A DNA stretch of 64,000 bases from Mya arenaria (lineage: Eukaryota; Mollusca; Bivalvia; Myida; Myidae). The stretch lies in NCBI RefSeq assembly GCF_026914265.1, contig NC_069124.1, forward strand, positions 69,984,402 to 70,048,401, read 5' to 3'. The position numbers were made by a program, and so were the translations under genes. Numbering within the stretch: position 1 is the first letter of the stretch; every line of letters starts with the position of its first letter. The notes beneath the pieces are model-generated. The model saw only the letters and a list, made by a program, of their open reading frames with translations. It was not told where the DNA came from and made no database searches. Below are positions 1-12,689 of this stretch, in pieces.

Positions 1-353
1 GCAAAACATGACAGACACTTTAACTTGTTTGTGTATCTACATATTCATGTAAAAATTGTAGTTGAATTTAAAACATGTTTGAAAAACTTCTTTAATCATT
101 AATTCACACAGATCACTTTCTTCATGCTATTGAAAATGTCATTGTAAACTTGCACAATAAAGACATCCCTGGATTAGGCGATACACAGAACATACCGATA
201 GTGTTTCATAACCTCTCTAATAACAGAGCAAAAACATGGTAGTGTTTCTCATATGTATTTTACATAGTTACATGCAAGCAGTCATATGCAAACCCATGCA
301 TGCAGAAAAAAAGCATAAAGCACCATTGAATTTTAACAAAAGCTGGCTTGTAC

Positions 354-3300
354 CTGGAGTGGGCATCTGATGAGTTCAGCAGTGGCAAACTCCATCATGT
401 GTTGATGTCTCCTCCTGCTGAACAGGTTGTAACACACTCCCGGCTGACATCGACCAGCCCTGGGTGAATATGCACATATTATTGCAGTAACAGTAAGTGA
501 TAACAATTGCCCTTTAAGCCATTAAAGAAAAAAAAAATCAGTTTAAGTAGTTTAATTAAAAATCATTGGAAATATCTAGCTAAAAAATTACCAATAGTTC
601 TGCAAATATTAGCAAATAAGTACTGGTAATTTCTCTGTTGAAAATGTTAACATTTTGGCACAGAACTTTTTAATCCACCAAAGAACATTAAAAAGTAAGC
701 TCTTCATGGGTGCATATCTGTGATAGGTGTTCAAAGGAAAAATATCTGCCACTAATATGTTGTCTTTTTTTATTACCGGTATACGTTTTACTAGTGTTAC
801 ATTAGTATTGAAACACATATCTTTACTGGTGGTTCCACTCCCTTTAAATACAGCTTGTGTTAAAGTAGTTACAGATAATTCTCTAAAACAGTTCTCATGC
901 ATTTGTAACAGAGATTCTCTTGAATGTCACTTCCAGGTAGTGAGTTGATTTAGTGTATTACATTAAACAGCTTGTTTACAACTGATAGCAAAGAAGAAGT
1001 TTTTAGTAAATCACAAAAATATAAATGTATCACCAAAAATAAAGTAATATGATCCCATGCTTTCCCACTAAGATGTTTTCAAAGCACTTACCTGCCTTTC
1101 CTCTGCGAAGAGCTGGCTTTTGAGATCCAGTTACTCTTCAACATTGTCACTTGGAGAAGAGCATCAAATGTTTTCTGTGAACAGCAAAATACAAACTGTC
1201 AGTAAACATTTTTTTATTAAAAATTTTGACATTGAAATAAGATTTTTATTCGGACAGAAAATGCATATTAAACCATGTGTGAAAACAAGAAACGCCGCAA
1301 TGCGACGAAACCAGGATTTCAATGATTGACAGAACTTCAGCCTGTGTCTGTTTTTCTATTTTTAGTACCATAAGGACCCCATACGCAATCACATGAAAGG
1401 TATCAATAAAATCTTCCTTTATACCAAGTTGGGTCAAGATATGTCAACCCTAACTAAAGTTATTCAGTTTCAACCGTTTTTCTATTTTTAGTCAAGTGAC
1501 CTTGGCCTTGACTCTAGGGACACCAAACGCAATCCCATGAAAGGTATCCATAAACTCTTCCTATAGACCAAGTTTGGTCAAGATATGTGAACCCTGACTA
1601 AAGTTATTCAGTTTCAACCATTCTTCTATTTTTAGTAACAGTGACCTTGATCCTAGGGACCTAAAACGCAATCCCATGAAAGGTCTCCATAAACTCTTCC
1701 TTTATACCAGGTATGGTCAAGATATGTGGATCTTAACTAAAGTTATTCAGTTTCAACCGTTTTTCTATTTTTAGTAACAGTGACCTTGACCTTGACCCTA
1801 GGGACCCCAAATGCAACCCCATGAAACGTATCTATAAACTCTTCCTATAGACTAAGTTTGGTCAAGATATGTCTATTCTTACTAAATTTATTCAGTTTCA
1901 ACCATTTTTCTATTTTTAGTAACAGTGACCTTGACCCTAGGGACCCCAAACGCAATCCCATGAAAGGTATCCATAAACACTTTCTATATACCAAGTTTGG
2001 TCAAGATATGTCAACCCTAACTAAAGTTATTCAGTTTCAACCGTTTTTTTTCTATTTTTAGTAACAGTGACCACGACCTTGACCCTAGGGACCCCAAACG
2101 CAATCTGATGAAAGGTATCAATAAACTCTTCCTATAGATCAAGTTTGGTCAAGATATGTCAACCCTGACTAAAGTTATTCAGTTTCAATCATTTTTCTAT
2201 TTTTAGTAACAGTGACCTTGACCCTAGGGACCCCAAACGCAATCCCATGAAAGGTATCCATAAACTCTTTCTATAAACCAAGTTTGGTCAAGATATGTGA
2301 ACTCTAATTAAAGTTATTCAGTTTCAACTGTTTTTCTTTTTTTAGTAACAGTGACCTTGACCTTGACCCTAGGGACCCCAAACTCAATCCCATGAAGGGT
2401 ATCCATAAACTCTTCCTATAGACCAAGTTTGGTCAAGATATGTCAACCCTTACTGAAATTATTCAGTTTCATAGGTGAGTTTGACGCCGCCCAGCCGCCA
2501 CCCGGCTGCCCGCCTGAACAACGACGTTTGTCATTCTAATGACCATGTTTCACTTTGTGAAAACCTGGTTAAAAATCACTCTATTTTATTTTGAACCTTT
2601 GCCTAAATATTCCATGACTGTAGAATCAAGAGAAATACCTCTTTCACTTTCCCAGAATTTATGACATAGACAACATCATTTATCGTGATACTGGTCTCTG
2701 CTATGTTTGTGGCAAGAATCTGAAAAACACATATTTCTGCTGGTTATATTGCTGCCATCTTCTGTAATCATACAGTCTCACTAAATTGCTAATATATAAG
2801 ATTAAAAAAAATAATGTCAAACAGATATTTCAGCGTTTTTAACAAGGTTCAAGCAACAATTATTTTGAATTGCCATCATTCATACAATGGGCAAAGAATC
2901 TGTTTTATTTTTGCTTGTTTTTAGTGTTCTAACATGATACTAACAATCTTCCTTATGCCTGGTGGTGAAGGTCTGAACACTTTCCTCTGGTCAGCAGTCT
3001 GCATAGCCGAGTGCAGGCAATACAAGGTGTATCTACAAGAGTAAAGGGTCCAGTAAAGGCATGTTATGAAGCTTCATGTGTTTTATGCTTGAAACATGTA
3101 CACATGAGAAAGGCGATTTAGTAAATTTATTCAAAACAACTCATAAGAATTGGTACCTGATATTTGAGAAGGTATTATCATCTTCAATCCTACTTCTCAT
3201 GTTGACAATTTCATCGTAACCAGACAGGAATATCAACACTGCACCTGGAAGAGTAAACATGAATGCATTAACAAACAACACTTAATGAAGTCAACTAAGT

Positions 3301-6300
3301 AAAAATTTCAGATGGCTAAAAAATGACTGTTTACCATACAAATGAGCAATACAGTATTGAATACCTGTATAGAATTGAAACTAAAGGCTGCACAATGGTA
3401 ACTTTAATAATATCAATATGTTAGAAGTCAGTTTGGAAAACAAAGAGTAAATACCACATGCTTATACATCATATGTAAACAGAAAAGTGATTGATATTTC
3501 AGGCTTTTTCAGCGGTACATGGGTATTTCAGGCTTTTTCAGCAGGACATCAGTGTTTTTCACTAATTAGTTGTTTCCGAAGATGACCAATGTTTCAAAAG
3601 CCAGTGCAGGATGACCAAACAAGGATTAGATATGCATATGCATAACCCCAATAAGAATTCTTCAGTAGCTCATCTAAGAAATAAGGGAAGAGCAAATGTT
3701 CACTCATTTTAACTTCTTGTTTATCATAGCATATGACAGAGTTTTTGGAGGGATGTGCCGATGAACACAAAATCAATATATGGCCATCTTGCCTTAACTA
3801 ATGTAACATTGCGAAGCTTCTGAAAAAAGAAGTAAATGAAAAGTGATCTGGTGCGGCTGCAAAATCTCCGAAATACGAAATATTTTTCTGTTTACATAGG
3901 TTTTATACATGTGGTAGGTACACTGTGGAAAAGTTAGCCTTTGGAGTAAAGTCATCAATCTAATGATGATTTATGTTTATCCAATGTACACATAACAATC
4001 ACCTTCAGGTTTAGTGTTGACAATGAGGAAGAGTAGCTCAGCTATAAGGTCTATGTCCACCTTGTCATCATCCCAGCAGTGCTGGTAGACTGTGAGCAGT
4101 TCCCTTTGTTCCCGTTTTTCCTCAGTCTCACCAGACAAGTCTTCCTCCATCTCTGTATCCTTCTGAGAGCCCGCACTGCTGGTCAACCTGTAAAATAGAG
4201 AGAAGCTATGAGATCTATGTCCATCTTGTCACCCAGCAGTGCTGGTAGACTTGGAGACTGTAGTACTCTAGGTAGACTGTGAGCAATTTCCTCTGTTCAT
4301 CCGTCACATCAGAAAAGTCCTCCCCTATCTCCTTAGCCTGCTGAGGGCATGACCTATTGGCAACATGTGTTAGACATGAAAATTGATTCCTCTTTTTAAC
4401 TGATAGATTGGTCAGTTATTAATAAAAAGCTAGCATAGGAGTTATCAGTATTTCTTGTCACACACACATATATTTTTCCTCCCCACTCTCAATATTGTTT
4501 TCGTGTATGATCATTGGATGTACATAAACCAGGAAAGGGTATGCTAGATCTTCAAAATAAATGCTTAGTAAATAGTCATAAGAAATAGCTTACAGACTGA
4601 ATGAATATAAATCAGTCCTCAATACATACATGTGTTCCTCGAGGACAGCAATGATCTCCTCCTGATTAAACTTCTTGGCCCAGTCCAGGGCCGTCCAACC
4701 ATTACTAGAGCGGATCCCTGGATCTGCCTCCAAGGCTAGCAGTTGTTGTACAATTGGTACAAATCCACGGCCTGCAGCTATCATCAGGGGCGTCACAGTT
4801 GTGTCAGAGTGCTGATAGTCAACTGCAGAGAAATACAAATATAATTGTACATGTAAACTAGTAAGAACTCATAACTAGACACAACAAGAGAAGTCACTGA
4901 CTGTCCTATCCCCAACCAAATGAAATACAGAATCTCCTTTGCATTTTCACATAGGATATGAATTAAGCAAAGGGTAATAACTTTAAGAATATTAAAATTG
5001 AGCAATTGGTTTTTGTTCATTTCAGTAACAGTTTTGTTGTTATCTGTTAGCGTGCAAACAAACATTAATTTGATTATTTTAATTATAGAATATTTGCTTT
5101 AAAACAATACACAGCAATATGATATGGGTTATGAAATAATCCAGACAAAATTAGAGTATAAAGAAGAACAAAGGGCAGAAACTCAAAACATATGGCAGCA
5201 AGAGTTATGGTTCCTGTTCACTGCACTTCTCCTAAATATTACATTCCTGTATACGATATCCGAAGTCAAAAATCCTCTATAACAGTAGTCAGGTTATTGA
5301 CAAAAGCCTGCAAGCCGAGCACTGGAAAACATGTCTGCCATGCTTACGTAAAATGTAGATACCCAGTTCGTAGCATTATAAGTAAGTTACATTTAATGAA
5401 GTAGTAGTTTTACAATTTTAGCTTTTCTATAAATGAACATGATTAATTAATTGCTGCTTTAAGTGACAACAATTATCTTTTTCCTTGCACTCTCAATTGC
5501 TTAAACACAAAATATTGGATATATTTCACTCACATCCCATATTTGAATAGCTGCAGTATTTTTAAACTTTTATCAAAGTGTAATATAAAAATTATCATTT
5601 TCAGTCACATACCGCTGACATTCTCAGATGAGATGAAGTAGAAGAGTTGGGAGAAGTGCTCATCACTGCCGCTGAGCCAGATCTCGGACATACATTGGTC
5701 CATCTCGGCCTTGATTACAGAGTCCAACTCCTCCTCATCCTTCTCAGCTATACCAAGCATCGACAGCTGCCTGGAGAGAATATTTTGTTTATACATGCAG
5801 ATAGTGACCCGTATTCACCAACTTCTTTAGTGCCAGGTGACATAGTGAAATATATTTCCAAGTATTTATGAAAGCATAAGAATTGAGTTAAATAAATTGT
5901 GATAAAATAAGTGAATACTAAGTGAAAACTAGAATGGTTGTTTTCAAAGGGCCGCACTTTTGAAAATTCATGTCTCTTAATCTGAATGGGAATATTTTAG
6001 GAAATATTTTATGTAAGCAAAGTGAATGGGAACCTTGGCGCAATAACAATGAATAAAGTTGCTCACTCTATCTCATTCCTTTCAGTAGCTTCAGCTTAAT
6101 ATTAAAGACAATCTTGAATTGCCATCTACCAATGTTCCAAATTCCATTCAATTGCTTGAGTTCTGCCTCAGACAAAGTTGTTTGATGAAAATCAAATACA
6201 AGGGGTAATTTCTTGGAAGAAAGTGACCAAGAGTTATATTTCCTTCACTGTAAACAACTTTGCATTCACACAATTGCACTGAGTTACTCCCATTAGTTTT

Positions 6301-9300
6301 TTTATTCACAATATTCACAAATTTTATTAGAAATTCCAAACTAAAAGAGGATAACTTTGCAAGAATTTGCAGTGTCCCAGAGTTATATCTAATAAACAAT
6401 AGATGGAATTTGCGACCAGAAATGGAAAGACCAAGTCGAATTTGCCCCCCATGCATATCATACTCAAAGTCGTTTGTTTTTAGGACAACACAAAATAACA
6501 TGCATTGTGTGTGAATCAACAGCTGTATTCACTCTTAATGTTCCAATCAATTTCTTTAATCCAGACATATCATTACAAAATTTACCAAATTGTGCACTCA
6601 TATGCATGTTTGGGTTTAAAATGCTCTTAACCGACCTAAATTTTGTCTAAGATGGCTGCCATCACTCTTAGCATTATAACGAGGAACTGTCACCAATAAA
6701 TAAATTGCAATATAACCTCTGTTTAAACATTATATATATGTTGAATTTATAATATAAATTTCAAACACTTAGTTTGGACATCGATTAATCCAAAATGGAG
6801 TCAAAAATAGCTGCCATGAAATTTATCCCCAGGTGCAAATATGTGCACAAGAACACAAATACCCACGGAGGTAAATTTACCCAAGGGTACAAATTTGCCC
6901 CAAGTCTGGAGGTTGGGTAAATTTTACCTGTGGTATTTCAGGTCATATAAGCAAATTGGGGATTTTTTTTTATTTGGCCGGGCTTTACAGTAAACAAGTA
7001 AAGAAGGAAAATTGTTAATACAACTTTCTTTACTTTGTAAACGTTTTTGAAATTTAACAGTTCATTTCTGATTGTTTCTACGAAGGAGTGAAAGGTTTAA
7101 AATATCATGTCATCTTTTTATTTAAATATATTATTTTCAAGTTAGCTATTTGGTCTTTCTTGGAGACTCATATGCTATCAGAACGGAATGCTTAACTTTC
7201 AATTACATTTAATTATAAAAGCTATCACACTCCTATTTCAGTTGAAACTTTTGAAGTTATCAACTTAAAACATATTCTTGATTGAAACAAACATGAATAT
7301 GTGTACCGGGTAGTTTAAATGTTTTCTGACTGTATCACATGTCTATTTTAGAAAGGCAGATATATTTTTAACTTTCCTTAAAGTACTGAAACATGATATC
7401 GCCCAGTGAATAAAATACAGATATTGATATCTTATTTCAGCAATATTACCTAAATCTTTGATAAATGTTCTTTTCAACACAAACTATTTGCATTTAATTA
7501 AATAAATTCAATGATCTGAATTACCATATAAACATGTCCAAATTATACCCCACTTATTTGCCCACTTGGCATTAAGATATATATCTTAATGGATATATGA
7601 TATAACTGCATTATGATGCACAATAAAGTTCAAACTCATTGGAATGTCAAAATAGATAAGAAATAGAAAAGGCATGCTGCAGACAGAATTTAGTTAAAGA
7701 GGAACAACAAAAGACTATTAAAGAATAACTAAAACAAACACTTTCTCCCTTATTTGAAGGGGATACATTATAATGCTTACACCAACCAAAATGACATGAT
7801 CATTTATGGAATAACAATATTGAAAAGACTTGGAAAAAATTCTCACAATTGGTTACCTTGATAACATTCAAAAGTTTGGATAATTTTAAATCTATAATTT
7901 CATAATTATCTATAATAATAATAAGCACTAGAACAATGTATAGTGACTATGAGAACCAAGTGTAAGAGTAATCAGACTTAAATTGTAAAATAAGTTTGCA
8001 CTACAGACATTTGTAACAAGACCACCTGACTGACCAAACAAACGTATAATGACTCCAGTGTACCCCTTCAAACTTTGATTGCAAGGGTATACTGAGATCT
8101 CCCTCCCCAGCCTTACTCTATAATCTTGTTCCTGTCATCAGGCTCCTTGTTCTCTTCCTCCTCATCTTCAAGGTCTTCCAGGTGGTGTTTTCTTCGTCGC
8201 CCCGTCACCACCCGTGGGTCCACCCAGTCTGACAGACGTGCATCTCGCTCAGTCTCTGTGAGAGTATGACAACAATAATTGTCAGGCATAAAACAATCGT
8301 CTTTTAAAGCTGAAAAATATTTTTAAAAATGACTTGTGATTGTCCTCACATAAGTGTTTATGAATTTACTTTACAAAGTACATTACAAATGCAGTACTGG
8401 ATTTTCTCTCTGCCTTGTATCTCTCCATCTTCCGGTTGGTGTACTGGGTCCTGCAAAAGTAGGCAGTTGTTATTCCATCTATGCATGTTGTAACATACAT
8501 AACAAAGCATTACAAACATCTCTTAAAATATACAGTAGCTCTATGATAGTAACAATGTACGTCTATATAAAGTAAAACATACCATGAAAGAATGTCCTCA
8601 AGGAAATATTCATCCACTGGGAAAAGATTGCCTGGCACTGAAATAAAAATGTCCAGATGTATACATTTTGTCTGAATATAGATATGTAAAATAAAATTAT
8701 GTTACAAGTAAGTAATCCTAACAAAATGAAAATAAATATATTGTTCCATTAAGGAATGTTTACAAATTCTCTGTCATGAATGTTACATGTTTTTAGCTGA
8801 GCTTGTCTTTGCAGTTATATTCATTCAAAAGTAGTTTACAAGATCTCAGTAAACAAAGATAACAGAGTGCTTAGGTTAATAAGCATATATGTGGGCACAA
8901 TAGAATTTAGGACTAAAATCGAGTTTATGTCATTCACACATGTAACACAGTTCCTTACCTGCAACGACAGGACAGTTATTGAAGTACTTGATGAAAAGTT
9001 TCGTGTTGAGCGTGGCGCTCATGAGGATCAGTTTTAGATTCGGGTTCCTCCTCGCGATGTCTCGCAGTGAGATCAGCAAAAAATCACAGAACTTGTCACG
9101 TTCATGGACTTCATCCTGAGGGAGAAAACATCATGTATCTTATTGCATTAACTGAAAATGCTACAGATCCTGAGAGAGAAAACATCATGCATTTAATTCC
9201 ATGAAATGAAAATGTTACCAAGAAGAGAGATAAACATTCATCTCATTGAATAAACTTAATATAATAGGGAATGAGAGAGAGAAAACTTAATGTATTTCGT

Positions 9301-12300
9301 AGCATAAACAGAAATGTTAATGAAAAAGAGAGAGAAATACAATCCAAATTTGATGCATAATTTTCAATTTATCATCATTGACATAACCTGCACTTTAGGG
9401 AACACAATGGCATACTCCAGGCGCATAGCTGACTGTACGCAAATATGCAGTTGCGTAATGAAATTTTGACAGGTCAAAGTTTTTGTCATACCAAAAACCC
9501 TGAATTTGAAATCAAAAACGAAGGGGGCTAGGGGGTAAAGGGTTTAAAATGCTGTCCATCATCAATCTGCATAATCCCTAATTGGCACTAGCTACACGCC
9601 TGTACTCCACCAATCTTTCAGGGTCATCAACCTCAATTTCTGCACCATTATTTAGGTAGAATTCTATCTTCAAAATGTTAGACAGTTTTATGAACTTGTT
9701 ATTAATAAAAGACAGCAATGCAAAAGACAGCAACAGTATATACCTACCACAATGACATGTGTGACTGTATCAAGGGCATTCTCATTCCCCATCATAGTTC
9801 TCAGCAACACTCCATTTGTACAGAATGTGAGCAACGTCTTTGGAGATACCCTGCAAAAACACTTCAATTCATATACTGGCACTTGTTTTGGGTATAATTA
9901 TATGTTTTAAACCTTTTTTTTTTAAAACAAATACTATAATTACACTCAGAATTATGGGCCTTGCTACACGCATGTGGTCTCTGGAAAGAGTTGTTCTCAG
10001 TTTCATTAAATTTTTTAAATGGTTATGATTTAAAATTTTGCACATTGACAAAACCAAGGCTTTCACAATACCTTCACCTTTTTTCTATCAAAACAATAGA
10101 CAAGCTTAAAATACCAGACGCAATTTTACAGTACAAAAAATCTTGAAGAATAACCCAATCCTAACAAACACTTTTTTACCTGGATTCCAGCCGTATTTGA
10201 AATCCGACAGTCTGTCCTACAGATTCTCCTCTTTCAGCTGCCACCCTCTCAGACACACTGAGGGCGGCTATACGCCGGGGCTGGGTGCAGAACAGGCGAC
10301 ATGGGAGCCCCCTTGCATGGCAGTCATCCAGGATCATCTGGGGAACCTACATGACAGTAATGCTTAGCAGTGATCGAAATTAGCACAAGCCCGCAAGCCC
10401 TGCACTGGTAAAATGTCTTCCGGGCTTGCTCAAATTCTGAAATTTATATAGCAGGGCTTGTTCAATAATATGATTCCATGCAAAAGTATAAGAATTCGGG
10501 CTTGTTCATCCCAAAGTCTAATTTCGATGACTGGTTTAGACAGGATTATAGTATTTAATGTACTGAATTATACTAACTGTAATCTTTTTGTGCTAACAAT
10601 AATATGATAACCAATTTCAAGTTAAATTATTTTAATTAACCAAGTTTTCTCAAATAAAATTTTAATCAAACAAACCAACCATTAAAGAAAGAATTTGAGT
10701 CAACTTGGTCCAATCTTTACTTAATTATCTGGTTTTAAAAAGGGTAATTCTTTAAACATTCACATGTCAGTACTTTTTACTTTTCTCAGGAGTTCTTAAA
10801 AATCCTGACTACCCTACCTGTGTGGTTTTCCCAGAGCCTGTCTCCCCCGACACCAGGCAGATCTGGTTCTGTTTGACAGTCTCCAGTATCTGCTCTCGGT
10901 ACTGGTTGATGGGCAGGCTCCGGGCAAAGCTGGCCAGCTCAGAGTTGCCTCGCACTGGAGGGACCTGTGGAAGACCATTATTGAGACGACCTGTCGCAGT
11001 TCGGGCAAGCTCCTTTGAAACTGTTTGGAAACAAAAAAGCTTGTAAGTTATGATGAAAAGCCATTGTATATAACCATTAGCATGTTTTTTGGGTGGTACT
11101 TTCAGTTACAGTTTAAATTTAACACAATTTCAATGAAGATCAAATGTAAAGCAATTTTGACTAACCAATAAAAAAAATACATTTCATTGAAGTAGTTATA
11201 ATCATTAAGAATTTTTTTTCCCACAGAATGGAAAGCCAGGCGCCAGCCAAAGTACCTTCATTGACATGAGTTTTATCCACGTTGGGTAGGAGTTCGAGCC
11301 GTTCCTTGCTGGTGACGGGGAACCGCTGGAGCAGGGAACCAATCTGGAACTTGGAGTTGCGTACCAGCTGAAACGTGGCACTGCTCACTTCTGTCTTCGC
11401 TCCTTCCTTCTTTGACAGCACCAAGAAACGAGATGCATTTTTACTGAAAGAAAAATGTAAATATGCCTGGATGAAAGTCAAAGTGATAATGATAAAATAT
11501 GGATTAATTACTATAAAATTTAATTAATCATTAAGGTTTTTTGAAATATATATACAATGATTCTGGCTTACATCATATTTCATTTAAGGGCTTTTTTAGA
11601 AAAAATCGGGAAAGGCCGAGCCTTTCTAGTATGGGAAATATTAGCATATTGTAGCATGAAATTTGGGGGAAAAGTCAAATGAATGAAATTGAAAATAGTC
11701 AAAGATAAAAAAAATGGTTCATTCGGTAAAAAAAGTTGCTAATATTTTTACATTCTTATTTGTTTTTTTCAAAATTTTACTATTTTACATATCATTAAAT
11801 GCTACAAAGTTAAATTAGGGAAAATTCATAAAAGCCTTTTTCAGCCCCTCCCATATATGTAGTTTGTCATTTTTGGCAGTTGGGAAATAGCCTTTTTTTG
11901 TCCCTGCTATATATGTATAAGGTGAAAAAAATGTACTACATATATTGCTTACAGTTTTACTGTCACATTTATTACAATCTGATGTTAACATTCAAATTTT
12001 ATTATCAGCAACTACTTAGGTGCCCTTATATCAATCAAACACTATAATAACATTAATTTGTTAAATACATTGTATTTTATAATACATACCCTCTACTTTT
12101 GTGAGTCAAGCCAAGTTGATCAGCAAATCTATGAACATATGCCCTTTCAGTAGCTGTCAATGATGATGGAAATTCTAATTCTGCAAAAAAAGTGGTTTGT
12201 AACCAAAGTAAAACCTGTATTTTATGGTGTTAAATATGTGTATCAACAGTTATTTCATTATGTCAAACCTCAACAGACCAACAAGCTCACTTCTATTTAT

Positions 12301-12658
12301 TCCCGCCCTAAATTTTGTGATGTGGGGTATAATCAAATTATTTTATTAAATTTTTCACATTCAACAACAAAAAAACATGATCAGGTGTTGAAATAAAAAC
12401 AAACAGAATAACATGTACATGAATGAATATGACCTGCAGTAGATGAACACACTAACCTTTTTGTTCTTCATTCATGCGGAATCTTTCAATTGCTAGATTG
12501 ATTCCAATCTTAACTTCTTCACTTATACATGCATCTTCCTCTGGCCTTGGACCAACAGTGGGTCTCACACCCCAGTCAGGCATCTTGCCACCTCTACCTC
12601 TTCTGCCTGTACCAGCACTCCCAGTGCTCGATGGCCTTGGTGGCTGTTTCTTTGACAT
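354..12658 (-). CDS. YTHDC2: YTHDC2, 3'-5' RNA helicase (5' 18 exons; gene runs off left edge)
   Basis: Eighteen phase-consistent exons, from the start: 12457-12658, 12090-12180, 11256-11443, 10818-11020, 10180-10346, 9748-9850, 8959-9115, 8583-8637, 8398-8450, 8117-8255, 5613-5770, 4594-4822, 4003-4187, 3157-3244, 2945-3032, 2639-2719, 1092-1174, 354-459. They give 792 codons. Order of parts: Gly/Arg-rich N-terminus, R3H-like segment (about 50-115), Walker A GETGSGKT (about 219), TQPRR, DEVHERD (319), MSATL (350), an ankyrin insert (about 506-580, exon 12), [11 protein letters not shown] (about 704) and QRKGRAGR (about 752). The ankyrin insert inside the helicase core is diagnostic of YTHDC2. 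In animals YTHDC2 binds m6A RNA and acts with MEIOC in the switch to meiosis; the helicase C-terminal part and YTH domain must lie beyond position 1. The start is [10 protein letters not shown]; an in-frame ATG seven codons upstream is less likely. Exon 12 could end at 4630 instead, and exon 9 has a second phase-compatible donor. Confidence 0.95.
1350..2475. repeat. ~140-bp tandem satellite, about 8 copies, in a YTHDC2 intron
   Basis: The motif 'gttattcagtttcaacc', then 'tttttctatttttagt', then 'gtgaccttgaccttgacc', 'ctagggaccccaaacg', 'aatcccatgaaaggt' and 'accaagtttggtcaagat' recurs every 139-149 bp, at about 1460, 1604, 1743, 1888, 2026, 2175, 2314 and 2459. Copies are diverged by small indels and substitutions. 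The array lies in the intron between exons 2639-2719 and 1092-1174. Small open frames inside it are products of the repeat. Confidence 0.9.
3493..3550. repeat. Short tandem duplication in intron
   Basis: 'atttcaggctttttcagc' occurs twice, about 34 bp apart. The surrounding intron between YTHDC2 exons 3157-3244 and 4003-4187 holds nothing else I can name. Confidence 0.7.
4203..4362 (-). pseudogene. Decayed tandem duplicate of YTHDC2 exon 13
   Basis: Directly upstream (in gene sense) of the real exon at 4003-4187 lies a diverged second copy. It shares 'ctatgtcca', 'cttgtca', 'ccagcagtgctggtagac' and 'tagactgtgagca' in the same order. Read on the minus strand it still gives pieces such as LLTVY and YQHCW, which occur in the real exon. 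It carries an insertion of about 25 bp and loses frame after YQHCW, so it cannot replace or extend exon 13. I read it as a local tandem duplication that has since decayed inside the intron. Confidence 0.75.
5283..5350. repeat. Diverged relative of the 10368-10533 element
   Basis: 'gcctgcaagccgagcactgg' followed by 'aaaacatgtctgcca' matches the left half of the element at 10368-10533 ('gcccgcaagccctgcactgg', 'taaaatgtcttcc'), with several mismatches. It has no clear second inverted end, so it is a partial or decayed copy. Confidence 0.45.
5771..8116. other. Large YTHDC2 intron, no gene seen
   Basis: AT-rich sequence between two phase-matched exons. About 6830-6930 is low-complexity with repeated 'ggtaaattt', 'acccaagggt' and 'aaatttgcccc' words. 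No open frame here resembles a known protein, and the longest ones overlap on opposite strands with no splice-site support. Confidence 0.6.
9117..9225. repeat. ~53-bp tandem duplication spanning a 3' splice site
   Basis: The block beginning 'gatcctgagggagaaaacat' next to YTHDC2 exon 8959-9115 is repeated about 53 bp away as 'gatcctgagagagaaaacat', followed in both by a 'catg..tt' and 'gaaaatg.tac' stretch. On the minus strand both copies offer a pyrimidine-tract AG acceptor. Only the inner one keeps the frame; the outer one would bring in a TAG within three codons. Confidence 0.6.
10368..10533. mobile_element. MITE-like element with CAGTNATCGAAATTAG inverted ends
   Basis: The left end 'cagtgatcgaaattag' and the right end 'ctaatttcgatgactg' are inverted repeats. 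Inside, 'acaagcccg' and 'cgggcttgt' are also inverted, giving a hairpin-like 166-bp unit. It has no coding capacity. It lies in a YTHDC2 intron about 20 bp from the 3' splice site of exon 10180-10346. A diverged relative is at 5283-5350. The superfamily cannot be assigned, since no clear target duplication is visible. Confidence 0.55.
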
Positions 12659-12689
12659 TTTGTCTGTAAAGAGATGCATTCCTATATAA

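Noticed and set aside
6148-6519. 123-codon minus-strand frame
   Set aside because: It lies in a YTHDC2 intron, overlaps an 84-codon frame on the other strand, resembles no protein and has no splice context.
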